64,000 nt of DNA from COE1 sp036310845. GTDB lineage: Bacteria; Bacillota; Clostridia; Lachnospirales; Lachnospiraceae. Each line of letters starts with the position of its first letter. Position 1 is the stretch's first letter. The DNA lies in contig JAXJRB010000203.1 of NCBI GenBank assembly GCA_036310845.1, forward strand, positions 3,096 through 67,095, given 5' to 3'. Both the position numbers and the translations under genes were made by a program. Below the pieces are notes generated by a model that was given only the letters and a program-made list of their open reading frames with translations, was not told the origin of the DNA and ran no database searches. Below, in pieces: positions 16,826 to 26,050 of this stretch.

Positions 16826-17893
16826 CTAGTCTAACTGTGTTTTTAATATCTGTACTGTTTTTGCCAAGCCCTCGGCAATACCAGTATTCGCTTTCCAACC
16901 AAACTGCTCTATTCTAGCAGCATCCAACAAAGCCTTTGTTGCTGTTGAATACCCTGCCTTTTCTATCTGATCCGGTAATTCAAAGATTACCTTCGTATCT
17001 GCTTCTTTTGCTAAAAATCCTGCTAAATCTTTCAGCATAATATCCGAATTACTATCTGCAATATTTATCGCACTTCCTTTTTCTCCATATAGTAGCACAT
17101 AAAATGCCGCTGTTGCCGCATCCACTACATATGTATAAGAATACAGCTGATTTCCTTCACTTTTTAGCACAATATCCTCACCAGCTACTGCTTTTCTTAT
17201 AAACTGCGCGATTGCTTTAGAATCATCAACAGCCATTGTCGGACCATATACCCTAGAAAATCTTCCAATAATAAATTCCTGCCCCTTTTGTGCCGCATAA
17301 GCATTACAAAGAGATTCTCCAAGACGCTTACTCTCAGGGTAACCTGCTCTTGTTGTGTTGCAATCAATATAACCTAAATAGCTTTCCTCAAACTTATCCA
17401 CATCATTTTTATTTTCACCATAGATTTCCACCGAAGAAAAGAAGAAAAAGCGCTCACAATTGTGGATAGAAGCATATTCCAGAAGTTGATATGTTCCCTG
17501 TACATTTGCAGTAATCGTACCAATCGGATCTGTTGCATAAGCGCGAGGATGCGTATTACTCGCTGCATGCAGAATATAATGAATGGTTCCAAGCTCTGGC
17601 AATGGCACGGTAATATCATGCGACAGATATTTGAAATATTTACTGTCCCAGTATACACCAAAGCGTTTTTTAGCCTTTTCCTCATTGCGACTTACTGCTA
17701 TAACGTGAACTCCCTGCTCATTGTCTGCAAGATTCTGATTGCGATACATTAAAATATCAATCATTACCGATGCAATCATTCCTGTCGCTCCTGTGAAAAG
17801 AACAGTCTTTCCTGAAAGCAAAGACCAGTTAATTGGAAGTTCCGATGCCTCTTTGATTTCTGATCGATAAATTGGATTGGTTAGTATATTCAT
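16826..17893 (-). CDS. NAD-dependent nucleotide-sugar epimerase/dehydratase (extended SDR)
   Basis: This is a 355-residue extended short-chain dehydrogenase/reductase. It shows the NAD-binding GATGMIASVM motif near residue 35, HAASNTHPRAYATDP, the catalytic Ser region FFFSSVEIYG and the YxxxK pair (RAGYPESKRLGE), then GRFSRVYGP. Family members interconvert or dehydrate NDP-sugars. The substrate (for example UDP-glucuronate or a dTDP/GDP sugar) cannot be told. ATG 17893 with AAAAGGGGAG is preferred over an upstream in-frame start. It is followed 14 bases later by the CgeB-like gene and lies 26 bases downstream of an ATPase-nuclease gene. Confidence 0.88.
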   Translation of the reverse strand: MNILTNPIYRSEIKEASELPINWSLLSGKTVLFTGATGMIASVMIDILMYRNQNLADNEQGVHVIAVSRNEEKAKKRFGVYWDSKYFKYLSHDITVPLPELGTIHYILHAASNTHPRAYATDPIGTITANVQGTYQLLEYASIHNCERFFFFSSVEIYGENKNDVDKFEESYLGYIDCNTTRAGYPESKRLGESLCNAYAAQKGQEFIIGRFSRVYGPTMAVDDSKAIAQFIRKAVAGEDIVLKSEGNQLYSYTYVVDAATAAFYVLLYGEKGSAINIADSNSDIMLKDLAGFLAKEADTKVIFELPDQIEKAGYSTATKALLDAARIEQFGWKANTGIAEGLAKTVQILKTQLD

Positions 17894-17919
17894 GTTGCTC
17901 CCCTTTTCCTTCTTTTCTT

Positions 17920-19611
17920 CTAAATTACTCCTTTTACCATACAGCTCTTTTTGCAGAAACAAAAACCATACTTCACTACACCCTTATAGCCTTCATCAAA
18001 ATACTCTGCCGCATAGTTCTTCTCCTCTATCTGCTGCAATGCTTCTTCACATTTTTTCTCCATTTCAGAATACTTCTCTGCTCGTTTTACTTCTATGATA
18101 ATTACTGATTTCTTCGGATCATGCGGACTTAATACAAGATCCGGTCTTCCATCTCCATGCTCTCTATTCGACTCTATGGCATAACCTTCCAAACTGCTTA
18201 ATATTCCTAGTAAATATCCATGATAGAAATTCTCCAATGCATCATGATAACTAATGCTTGTCGCAAGCTGCCTAGATATGAATTGCTCAATATCCTCACA
18301 TCTTCCCTCAAGGATACCTTTATAAAGCTCTGTAAAATCCGTCTGCGTAATCCTTTGTGAAAACCATTCACGTATTGTATGACGATAGATATAACGTATC
18401 TCTACATTCGGAATCTTCATCGTAAGGTAAATCGTATCGACCTCAAATCGCTTATCTACTGCCTTTAAATACCCTGTAAAGAAAAGAAAATTCCATAGAT
18501 TATCCTTTGTCGTATAAATATCTGCGTAAGTAATCTCTTCATGCACTGGCTTTTCTATCGTTCCGCCGGCAATCAGCCCTTCAATTTCTCTCTTTGTATT
18601 CTCATCCGCAGCTTCAATTAGCTCTCGTACAATGCTGTTTGATGAAGTATTCGACCAATAAGATTTGGGGAATGCTTTACTGTCACTGCACAAGGCTTTT
18701 ACATAATTAATCATACTCCAAGGATTATATACTTGCGTGTTTCCAAATATATAGCCGTTATACCAATCCTTTGCCTCCTCAAGCTTATGCGTCATTTCAT
18801 AGTAAGACAACATATCTTCTACTTCTGCCTGCGTAAATCCAAAATACTCTGCATATTCATTGCTCAATATAGAAATAATTTCCAAGTTATTTAATCCCGT
18901 AAAAATGCTTTCCTTACTAATACGCAAGCAGCCTGTTACCACGGCAAATTCCAAGTTGTCATTTGTTTTTAACGCAGACTCAAATAACGAGCGGATAAAG
19001 CCTATCATCTCATCATAAAAACCTGCAAAATGTGCATTCTCCAATGGAACATCATATTCGTCTATTAAGATAATCGTATTCTTTCCATGTGCTTTTGTGA
19101 GACATGCCGATAAAAATTCTAGTGCTTTCGCATACTCTATATCCGTTGCATTCTTATCCACAATTCTTTGAAATTGTACTTTTTCTGACTCAAATATTTT
19201 ATCACTTTTTAATATATATGCATGCCTCTTAAACTCCTTAGAAATCTCATCTACTATGCTTGCATATGCCATCTCAAACTTCGGCTGCTTCCCTGACTTT
19301 AAGGAAAGTGATATAACAGGATACTGCCCCAGTTTAGATACATATTTTTCTCCTGCCTGCATAATCTTCATACCATCAAAGAAACTGCTATTATCTTTCA
19401 CATTTCCCTTAACATCTATCTCTTTCTCAAAAAAAGTGCGCAACATACTTAAAATCAAAGTTTTCCCAAAGCGGCGCGGTCTGGTAAATAAGTTAACTTG
19501 ACCTTTTTTATCTATAAGTTCCTTTATAATCATTGTTTTATCAACATAAAATAACTCGTCTGAAATAATCCGCTTAAAATTATCATATCCAATCGGTAAT
19601 GCCTTCTTCAT
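17920..19611 (-). CDS. AAA-ATPase-like/PD-(D/E)XK nuclease fusion (DUF1703 family), copy 1
   Basis: This 563-residue protein has the AAA-ATPase_like domain (PF09820 type): YDNFKRIISDELFYVDKTMI at the start, the atypical Walker A TRPRRFGKTLIL and the Walker B TIILIDEYDVPLENA. A C-terminal PD-(D/E)XK-like domain follows (PF08011 type), with DGRPDLVL and IIIEVKRA as the catalytic D and ExK. Homologous genes are at 43752 and 58815. These genes are common in multi-copy families in gut anaerobes and their function is not established. I start at ATG 19611 with an AGG-rich site 7 bases upstream; a TTG start 18 codons earlier is less likely. The start lies 31 bases downstream of the DUF234 gene stop. 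Confidence 0.85.
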   Translation of the reverse strand: MKKALPIGYDNFKRIISDELFYVDKTMIIKELIDKKGQVNLFTRPRRFGKTLILSMLRTFFEKEIDVKGNVKDNSSFFDGMKIMQAGEKYVSKLGQYPVISLSLKSGKQPKFEMAYASIVDEISKEFKRHAYILKSDKIFESEKVQFQRIVDKNATDIEYAKALEFLSACLTKAHGKNTIILIDEYDVPLENAHFAGFYDEMIGFIRSLFESALKTNDNLEFAVVTGCLRISKESIFTGLNNLEIISILSNEYAEYFGFTQAEVEDMLSYYEMTHKLEEAKDWYNGYIFGNTQVYNPWSMINYVKALCSDSKAFPKSYWSNTSSNSIVRELIEAADENTKREIEGLIAGGTIEKPVHEEITYADIYTTKDNLWNFLFFTGYLKAVDKRFEVDTIYLTMKIPNVEIRYIYRHTIREWFSQRITQTDFTELYKGILEGRCEDIEQFISRQLATSISYHDALENFYHGYLLGILSSLEGYAIESNREHGDGRPDLVLSPHDPKKSVIIIEVKRAEKYSEMEKKCEEALQQIEEKNYAAEYFDEGYKGVVKYGFCFCKKSCMVKGVI

Positions 19612-19642
19612 AAACACGCCTGCCTTTCCTAATCTCTTATGT

Positions 19643-21040
19643 TCAAATTGCACACATCTCGTCAAAAGTTATCAATTTCACATTCCTATTTTTTTCAGCA
19701 TATTTTATCGCATCATCCTGAAATCCTGATTTTGAAAAAAGGTAATAATACTTCTCCGAATAACCAAACAGTTCCCCTCTATCTATCAATGTCTCAATGA
19801 CAGAAATGTCTACTTTTTCCCTTCTCCATTTACATTCTCCAAAGAACGCTGACTTATCCATAACTGACATAATATCAATTTCTTCCTGCCTACGTGCTTT
19901 TGGATTATTTCCCCACCATCGACCTGTTTCACTAATCACAAACGGCAATGTGTTATATATTTGTGGCAAATACAAATACTGCTGGCATATTTCCTCAAAT
20001 ACCTGTCCCATAAAATCATTCAGCTGCGGAATCACTAACGTCTCATATACCTGTCGACCAACACCACGGCTAATACTACTGGTATTTGGTCTTACAAAGC
20101 GATACCAAAAAAGATACATACTATCCGCTAATCTATATAATGTCTTACGACTTATGACAGGCTCCGTAATCGGCGTCTCCCTACGAACAATTCCCAATGA
20201 AATCAAGGAAGCAATCTGATTACTACACCCACTTGTCTCCAATCCCGTTTTCGTGGCTATCTCATTCATTTTACTAGCCCCGGAAGCAATTGCTGAAATA
20301 ATAGAATGATATGTCATGGGTTCCTTCAATTCCTGCTTCATCAGATTAACCGGTTCTTCAAATAAGCGTCCTGACTCATCAAAAAAGAGCTGAATGATAT
20401 TTTCATCTATACTAAGCTTATTATTTATACGTGATAAATACTCTGGAATTCCACCTGTAACACCATAAAGTACAGCCTGCTGTTCCGGCATAAAGCTTTC
20501 TAACATCTTCCTTGCTTCAAAGAAAGTAAACGGATGTATCTTGAACTGTGCTGTTCTTCTTCCATATAAAGGACTCTTATAGCCTAATACCTGCTCTTCC
20601 ATAAAGCTCATAGAGGAACCACATAAAATCAAAAAGAGCTTACTGTCTTTCCAACAGCTATCAATATGGCTCTGCAACATAGCGGAAATGGCAGGATACG
20701 ATGCCGCCAGATAAGGATACTCATCAATTGCAATAATCATGCGTTCTCCAGACACAGCAATCGAATCAATATATTCTAAAAGTGCCTCATAATCGCGAAA
20801 TTCTGCCGTAGTCTGTTTCCATTCACCCTGTGTCAAAAACGCCTTAGACAAACCATATAAATTTTCTTTCTTGGTACCTTCTACAGAAATATAGTAAATC
20901 CCTTGCTTATCCTTCATAAATTCTCGAATCAATGTAGTCTTACCTACACGACGACGCCCATAAAGCACAACAAATTCAAACTGATTGCTATGGTACATAG
21001 TATTCAATTTATTTAATTCACGCTCTCGACCTACAAACAT
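19643..21040 (-). CDS. ATPase with C-terminal nuclease-like DUF234 domain
   Basis: This 465-residue archaeal-type ATPase/DUF234 protein starts MFVGRERELNKL. Walker A is LYGRRRVGKTTL (about residue 25), Walker B is MIIAIDEYPYLA, and a sensor-like stretch LILCGSSMSFMEEQVLG follows. The middle includes a winged-helix-like segment (AIASGASKMNEIATKTGLET). The C-terminal DUF234 part has EEIDIMSVMDKSAFFGECKW, a D/ExK arrangement like PD-(D/E)XK nucleases. The ATG at 21040 has GAGGTG upstream. Function is not established. It is upstream of and on the same strand as the copy 1 ATPase-nuclease gene. Confidence 0.82.
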   Translation of the reverse strand: MFVGRERELNKLNTMYHSNQFEFVVLYGRRRVGKTTLIREFMKDKQGIYYISVEGTKKENLYGLSKAFLTQGEWKQTTAEFRDYEALLEYIDSIAVSGERMIIAIDEYPYLAASYPAISAMLQSHIDSCWKDSKLFLILCGSSMSFMEEQVLGYKSPLYGRRTAQFKIHPFTFFEARKMLESFMPEQQAVLYGVTGGIPEYLSRINNKLSIDENIIQLFFDESGRLFEEPVNLMKQELKEPMTYHSIISAIASGASKMNEIATKTGLETSGCSNQIASLISLGIVRRETPITEPVISRKTLYRLADSMYLFWYRFVRPNTSSISRGVGRQVYETLVIPQLNDFMGQVFEEICQQYLYLPQIYNTLPFVISETGRWWGNNPKARRQEEIDIMSVMDKSAFFGECKWRREKVDISVIETLIDRGELFGYSEKYYYLFSKSGFQDDAIKYAEKNRNVKLITFDEMCAI

Positions 21041-21045
21041 ATGAC

Positions 21046-21129
21046 ACCTCATTTTGCTAATCGTATGATTAGTAATTGTGCGATTAGTTATTATATACTT
21101 AGTATATCGCACTATAACCCAAAATACAA
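21046..21129 (-). promoter_or_regulatory. promoter and inverted-repeat region of the DUF234 gene
   Basis: Candidate -10 TATACT at 21101-21106 and weak -35 TTGTAT at 21124-21129 are 17 bases apart on the minus strand. Downstream, between promoter and start, three GATTAG/CTAATC hexamers lie in mixed orientation (plus strand: CTAATCG, GATTAG, CGATTAG at 21058-21088), forming overlapping inverted repeats of the kind a dimeric repressor could bind. The operator reading is inference. Confidence 0.4.
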
Positions 21130-21144
21130 TGAACGGAAAACAGA

Positions 21145-21173
21145 AAAGGAATTGATTTTTAACCAATTCCTTT
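21145..21173 (-). terminator. terminator at the end of the glycan operon
   Basis: The hairpin AAAGGAATTG, a 9-base loop, then CAATTCCTTT is followed by TTCTGTTTTCC on the minus strand. It overlaps the stop codon of the last gene (21172) of the 16-gene operon and separates it from the DUF234 gene. Confidence 0.75.
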
Positions 21174-22461
21174 ATAAAACAACCAACTTTTCCCTTGCAA
21201 CTTTTTTGCTTAATTCTTCATATATTTCTCTAACGTATAAATTACTTGCAATCAAAACATGATCATATGTCTCTTGTTCATCCAGCACGGATAAATCATA
21301 TATTCTTTTTCCTTTATGCTCTTTTCCCCATAATGCTGAATCTCTATCTACCATACCAAGAACTGAAATTCCATATGTATCCAGACAATCAATTAATAAT
21401 CTTGCAGCTCTTCCAGCCGGATATACATATACTCTTCCCAAGCCATTAGCAAAGTCTAAATCCTTAAAATCAATATATCTCAATATATTACCTTTTGCCT
21501 TTTCATTCTCAAAAATATTTCCCAATGAAAATATTTGATTCTGCTCTAAGAATGCTTCCCGATGCAATGCACAGACTCTATATGCTTTATCCTTCTTAAA
21601 ATATAATATTCCTAACGACTCTACTTCATCTTTTTCTGAGTACTTCTCCTTCTCCCAATCAAGCAGCTTACCTCTATCTATATCACAGTATAAGCCATCT
21701 TCTTTCACAACAGCCATACTCTCCTCGCTTGTACTAGTGCCAAGCATTACCCGTTTGGACAAGTCTGACATCAAAATATTCGTTGCAAAATAGTATTCTT
21801 CGTCAAAGCTCACGCTATCCGTTGTTTTATTTTTACTTACTACCATGTGATTACTATCCGATGCTGTCCAGCGCTGTTTATGCTTGATATGAAATGCTAT
21901 CTTATTCTTTATTTCCAAAATCTGCATTCCTGCCTTATCAGCTTCATATAAAAACCAATGATCCCATTCCGGTCTTCCAAGCATAAATCCCTTATCTGGA
22001 AATACTGTAATATAATTCCCCTGAAAGAAAAATGCATCAATTCCAGAAAAATAATACTCTCCCTTTGTATCATACTCATCATCAATGTCATATCTATGCA
22101 TAATAAGAACTCGATTATCAGACACCGTAAAATATTCTCTTATCTCATCCCCTAATATATTTTTTAAAAATATGTCTGAATTAACAATACCACATAATTC
22201 TTTCTCTTCCTTGGTATTGTCTTTTAAAGCCTGCAACATATCATAAATAAATGGAAACGGCTTGCCTGTTTTCTCTTTTCCCGAACGCTTCAGTTCAACA
22301 AATGAAACCTCTGGAAACACATCACGTAGGATTTCTATTTCCTCTAGCACATTACAGGAAATCACACGGAATCCTATTTCTTTCCATGTACACATTGCTT
22401 TCTTCTGCTTTTCAATTTCCCAGTTGTCTTTTGAATACATTAACGATGTTGCGATTAACAT
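21172..22461 (-). CDS. putative glycosyltransferase with C-terminal Rossmann-like module
   Basis: The 429-residue protein is the last gene of the glycan operon. The N-terminal ~250 residues look like a GT-A fold (early strand MLIATSLMYSKDNWE, GIVNSDIFLKN as a possible DxD-like site, then MLGRPEWDHWFLYEADKAG). I cannot name a family with certainty. From about residue 340 it carries the operon's recurring module: RVYVYPAGRAARLLIDCL, GMVDRDSALWGK, then HVLIASNLY. The glycine pattern is degenerate (PAGRA instead of GAGxxG). ATG 22461 has AAAGGAG. It is 12 bases from the upstream gene. Confidence 0.6.
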   Translation of the reverse strand: MLIATSLMYSKDNWEIEKQKKAMCTWKEIGFRVISCNVLEEIEILRDVFPEVSFVELKRSGKEKTGKPFPFIYDMLQALKDNTKEEKELCGIVNSDIFLKNILGDEIREYFTVSDNRVLIMHRYDIDDEYDTKGEYYFSGIDAFFFQGNYITVFPDKGFMLGRPEWDHWFLYEADKAGMQILEIKNKIAFHIKHKQRWTASDSNHMVVSKNKTTDSVSFDEEYYFATNILMSDLSKRVMLGTSTSEESMAVVKEDGLYCDIDRGKLLDWEKEKYSEKDEVESLGILYFKKDKAYRVCALHREAFLEQNQIFSLGNIFENEKAKGNILRYIDFKDLDFANGLGRVYVYPAGRAARLLIDCLDTYGISVLGMVDRDSALWGKEHKGKRIYDLSVLDEQETYDHVLIASNLYVREIYEELSKKVAREKLVVL

Positions 22462-22473
22462 ACCAATCTCCTT

Positions 22474-23637
22474 TTATCCTGATATATCCTCATACAATAA
22501 ATCAACAAAATCCGAAAACATAATATAATCTCTATTTCTTACAAAATCATTTTCGGTCAGCTGCTTCGCCATGCTTGTCTCATGTTCTAAATTCGCAATT
22601 ATAATAAAGTTTTCCTCTTTACAACTCTTTATCTCACTTATATGAAAAATAGGAAAATCCATTAATGTTTTTCCTATAAGCTTATCATTATTATCACAAA
22701 ATCCTCTAACTGGCGCTCCTATTTCCACCAAACATTTCATAAATGCCTTTCCTGAAAAACCTGCACCAAAAATAATAAAAGATTTTTGAAGCATATCTAA
22801 CTTCTTTTCCAGCTTTTGTCTCAATGCTTCCTTATCAAAATCATTTTTAAAAAAGGCAGAAAGTCGTGTAAAACAAGCATATTCTGCACTTCTTGTTATG
22901 TCCTCATTTCCAAGACTTTCTGTACATTCTGGTAACATATATCCTTCCCGTTCTATATAAGGCTTCCAGAATGAATAATGATATCGTTCCCATGCGTGGC
23001 AACCGAAAGGTAACTTATGATTATTCATCTCATAGCACTTTTCTACCTGTCTCTCAAACGCAAATTGGAGTGCTATTTCCAAAGGCGCAATCCTAAACTC
23101 AGGTGATACTATTGATGAGAAAAATAAATCTTCATTCTTTATCTGTTCATCCCGTAAGGGCTGTCTTTCTTCTAATACCTTAATAAAACTTCTAACCCTT
23201 CTCAAAGATAGCCCGCCATTCCCTACATGAAAAACACTATGTTTTGCATCTATGTAATTAAATATCCCATATAACCAAGGAGCGCCTATATAATCATATC
23301 CCAACTCACAAAAATAGGATAATTGATCCGTAAATATAAACGCATCTAATTGGTAAAGCAGAATATATTCATAATCTTGAAAACGCTTGTAGAAATCTAT
23401 AGAAAGCATTAAACGGTTATAATCTGTAATGCTCTTAAAAAAAGAATCCTCAAACCTTTCAATCTTTGTAAAATCATCTTCCTTAACAGTAAGAGACTTC
23501 GGCATCACTGCTACAATATCACAGCCTTTAAATATTTTTTTTGCTTGCATCAAGGATATCTTTTCTTGATTACATAATTGCATTGTATACATAGGTATAA
23601 CAATTGCATACTTGTTAACATCATTCATATTCATCAT
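22474..23637 (-). CDS. DUF5672-type glycosyltransferase with C-terminal Rossmann-like module
   Basis: Residues ~10-250 match the DUF5672 pattern, a presumed GT-A glycosyltransferase: YILLYQLDAFIFTDQL (DxD-like QLDAF), GYDYIGAPWLYG, HVGNGGLSLRRVRSFIKVLE, NEDLFFSS and LPFGCHAWERY. From ~285 the recurring module follows: SFIIFGAGFSGKAFMKCL, FCDNNDKLIGKTL and NFIIIANLEH. It is one base away from the FkbM gene stop codon. The exact start is uncertain (Met at codon 1, 2 or 4). Confidence 0.78.
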   Translation of the reverse strand: MMNMNDVNKYAIVIPMYTMQLCNQEKISLMQAKKIFKGCDIVAVMPKSLTVKEDDFTKIERFEDSFFKSITDYNRLMLSIDFYKRFQDYEYILLYQLDAFIFTDQLSYFCELGYDYIGAPWLYGIFNYIDAKHSVFHVGNGGLSLRRVRSFIKVLEERQPLRDEQIKNEDLFFSSIVSPEFRIAPLEIALQFAFERQVEKCYEMNNHKLPFGCHAWERYHYSFWKPYIEREGYMLPECTESLGNEDITRSAEYACFTRLSAFFKNDFDKEALRQKLEKKLDMLQKSFIIFGAGFSGKAFMKCLVEIGAPVRGFCDNNDKLIGKTLMDFPIFHISEIKSCKEENFIIIANLEHETSMAKQLTENDFVRNRDYIMFSDFVDLLYEDISG

Positions 23638-23638
23638 C

Positions 23639-24748
23639 CTATTCTATTTGCTTCGTTGCAAATAATAAGCCTCTTCTCAGTTCAGGATTAATTTCTTCGC
23701 CAAATGGAAAAAACAAATATCCATCCGAAAAATTTGTTTTATACCCCAAGCTATCCATATATTCTTTGATATTCTGTGCATCCATGCTTCTATGATATAC
23801 GCAAATCAATGCTATCATCCTTTTATCTTTCTTCAAAACCGAAAATGCGCCTTCAAGTACTTGCCTTTCAGCACCTTCAATATCTAATTTTAAAACTGTA
23901 ATTTCGTCCTTTTCTTCCAATTCCTCTAAAGTAATACTATTTTCACATTTTGCACCTGCTAACCACTTAGGTATAATCTCTACCTTTTCTCTATATGGTT
24001 TGAACGTATAATTTAAAGCCTCTACCCATTCTTCTTCACCTTCAATAATGTATATTTTTTTCACATTTTCAACATTTTCCAAAGCAAAAAAACCTTCTGC
24101 GCCTCCTCCATCGACAATTACATCATCAGCAAGAAACTTATATCTCCTTTGTGAATAGCAGTGAGCCGACTCCATATCCTGCTCTTTCTTTATTCCATTC
24201 AAATATGATTGAACTTGCTTTTCTGAAGAAAAGCTTCTTTTTAAATATATCTTTTTCCCTTTCCACCATGAGTATAATAATCCGCAATTCGGATCTCTAT
24301 GAACTTCAAAATCTGTTTTTTTCAAATCATATTTTTGCTTCAAATTCATATTATTAAATACATCCAGCTCATTGGTCTTTAGGTATTCTAATATATCTAT
24401 TATTTCTTCATCTGCGCTATTCACATACTTTTCGACAATTTGCTTCTTTATTGACTTCAAACAATAATTCCAAGACTGTATTCTACTCTCCGAAATATGC
24501 AAGTCCGCCAATAACTGTTTTCTCATATCCTCTTCATATATTGTACTTGTTATCACAATCAAAGAATCTTTCGTGTCATTATGTGGCTTTCTCACAATAA
24601 TATTTTGCCCCAAAACCTTTATACTCGTCCCTTGTTTTGATTCACAATTATCCCATACTTCTTCTACTTCATATTCTCCAACCTTCTCTATAATATACAA
24701 AAGAGAATCAAACATTTGCCCTTTTCCAAATAAAATTATCTTCTCCAT
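23639..24748 (-). CDS. Rossmann-like module fused to FkbM-family methyltransferase
   Basis: Residues 1-90 are the recurring module (MEKIILFGKGQMFDSLLYII, VWDNCES, SLIVITSTIY). Residues ~200-365 are an FkbM-type SAM-dependent methyltransferase: DDVIVDGGGAEGFFAL for the SAM-binding glycine loop, VKKIYIIEGEEEWVEAL, ITVLKLDIEGAERQVLEGAF (the FkbM hallmark KxDIEGxE) and MIALICVYHR. FkbM enzymes O-methylate sugars and other hydroxyls, and are common in flagellin glycosylation islands. ATG 24748 has GGAGC upstream. It sits 8 bases from the preceding gene. Confidence 0.88.
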   Translation of the reverse strand: MEKIILFGKGQMFDSLLYIIEKVGEYEVEEVWDNCESKQGTSIKVLGQNIIVRKPHNDTKDSLIVITSTIYEEDMRKQLLADLHISESRIQSWNYCLKSIKKQIVEKYVNSADEEIIDILEYLKTNELDVFNNMNLKQKYDLKKTDFEVHRDPNCGLLYSWWKGKKIYLKRSFSSEKQVQSYLNGIKKEQDMESAHCYSQRRYKFLADDVIVDGGGAEGFFALENVENVKKIYIIEGEEEWVEALNYTFKPYREKVEIIPKWLAGAKCENSITLEELEEKDEITVLKLDIEGAERQVLEGAFSVLKKDKRMIALICVYHRSMDAQNIKEYMDSLGYKTNFSDGYLFFPFGEEINPELRRGLLFATKQIE

Positions 24749-24756
24749 ATATGCTC

Positions 24757-26013
24757 CTACATAATCTTCTCTATTATTTCTCTTTCATATTTGTCCCGAT
24801 GCTTTGCAAACTCCTCATCATCCACCACGTATTCTCCATGGGCAATCTCATTCACATATTTGTACGGTATCATGCATCTGTCCTGTACTTGTCTTTGATA
24901 CCATTCATACTCAATATCAATATGTCCTATATCTAGTGCCCAATAACCTTCCTTTGCCAAATCATATGCTAACACCGTTGCTGTCGGTCCTAAAGCAATT
25001 AATATCAGCTTATCTTTTCCATATTTTTTAGCAGTTTCGAAAATATCATCATACTTAGAAAAAGCATTTTCGCTTGGAGCAAGTATACGTAGCACAGTAG
25101 ACGCATCCGCCAGCAAATCATTACCAACTCCCAGTCTTGTTTTATCTCCCTCTACAACTAAAACATCCTGTCCGTTCCAAATTCGCTTAATCTGCTCAAA
25201 TCTATCTCTCGCTTTTTCTTTATCCAGGTAAATAATATATGGTCTTGTAAAATACGCATTATAGTACTTTCTATCCATATCCAATAAGGCATATTGTTGT
25301 TCTCTTATCTCTTTTGTTAAATAGTGGCGAATATCTCCTTGTGCCTTTTCTGTATACTGATTCAATGTCCCATAATTATCTGCAATTGCAATTAATATAT
25401 TCTCATCCCTAGACTGAAGCACTTCCTTCAACCTGACTGCTAACTTTTCACTTACCTCTTGATATTTTGCCCTCTTATGTAGATTTATTAACTCAAATTC
25501 ACCATCACCAAATCTACAAATTGACTTTTTATGCTCACATATTGCCTGAACCGTTTCTTCCGCAGATGCCACTTGTGGAATCTGTATCTCTCCTCGTTTC
25601 ACCTCATCTAATAACTCATATCTCACATTATCCAAAAACGGTTTGACTTCATTACTATAAAGATAAGTCAGCACTTCCATCCTCCACGAATTTCTTTCTA
25701 GTGCATCCCAATACCTGCTCTCACATGCATCAGTCAAAGAAAAAAAATTAATAATTTTTTCTTTCGATACCCCTATCTTCATTAAATCATTACACACATT
25801 TTCGTATTTCATTAAAGTAACAACTACGAAATCAAACTCACCTGTCAATTCCAATTGTTCCATAGTTCTAACCGGTACTCCATCCATACCTTCCAGAAAC
25901 TTTTCCGCATTAGTATCAACATATCCTACTACGCAAATATTTTCCTTTTGCAAACATTTTTGAGCTATTTGATATCCAGCCCCAATCCCATATATATAAA
26001 TTTTCTTTTTCAT
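24757..26013 (-). CDS. Rossmann-like module fused to GT-D fold glycosyltransferase (DUF1792 type)
   Basis: Residues 1-95 are the recurring module (KIYIYGIGAGYQIAQKCL, VVGYVDTNAEKFLEGMDGV, DFVVVTLMKY). From ~175 the protein matches the GT-D (former DUF1792) family known from streptococcal serine-rich-adhesin glycosylation: CRFGDGEFELI is the DxE motif, followed by AIADNYGTLNQYT, RPYIIYLDKEKARDRFEQIK, VLVVEGDKTRLGVGNDLL, and KLILIALGPTATVLAYDLA. The C terminus ends DIGHIDIEYEW and a Lys/Glu tail. I use ATG 26013 (AAGAAAGGAAC site), not an earlier in-frame start. The sugar is unknown. Confidence 0.85.
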   Translation of the reverse strand: MKKKIYIYGIGAGYQIAQKCLQKENICVVGYVDTNAEKFLEGMDGVPVRTMEQLELTGEFDFVVVTLMKYENVCNDLMKIGVSKEKIINFFSLTDACESRYWDALERNSWRMEVLTYLYSNEVKPFLDNVRYELLDEVKRGEIQIPQVASAEETVQAICEHKKSICRFGDGEFELINLHKRAKYQEVSEKLAVRLKEVLQSRDENILIAIADNYGTLNQYTEKAQGDIRHYLTKEIREQQYALLDMDRKYYNAYFTRPYIIYLDKEKARDRFEQIKRIWNGQDVLVVEGDKTRLGVGNDLLADASTVLRILAPSENAFSKYDDIFETAKKYGKDKLILIALGPTATVLAYDLAKEGYWALDIGHIDIEYEWYQRQVQDRCMIPYKYVNEIAHGEYVVDDEEFAKHRDKYEREIIEKIM

Positions 26014-26050
26014 AAATTTTGTTCCTTTCTTACAGCCGGATAACACATAC

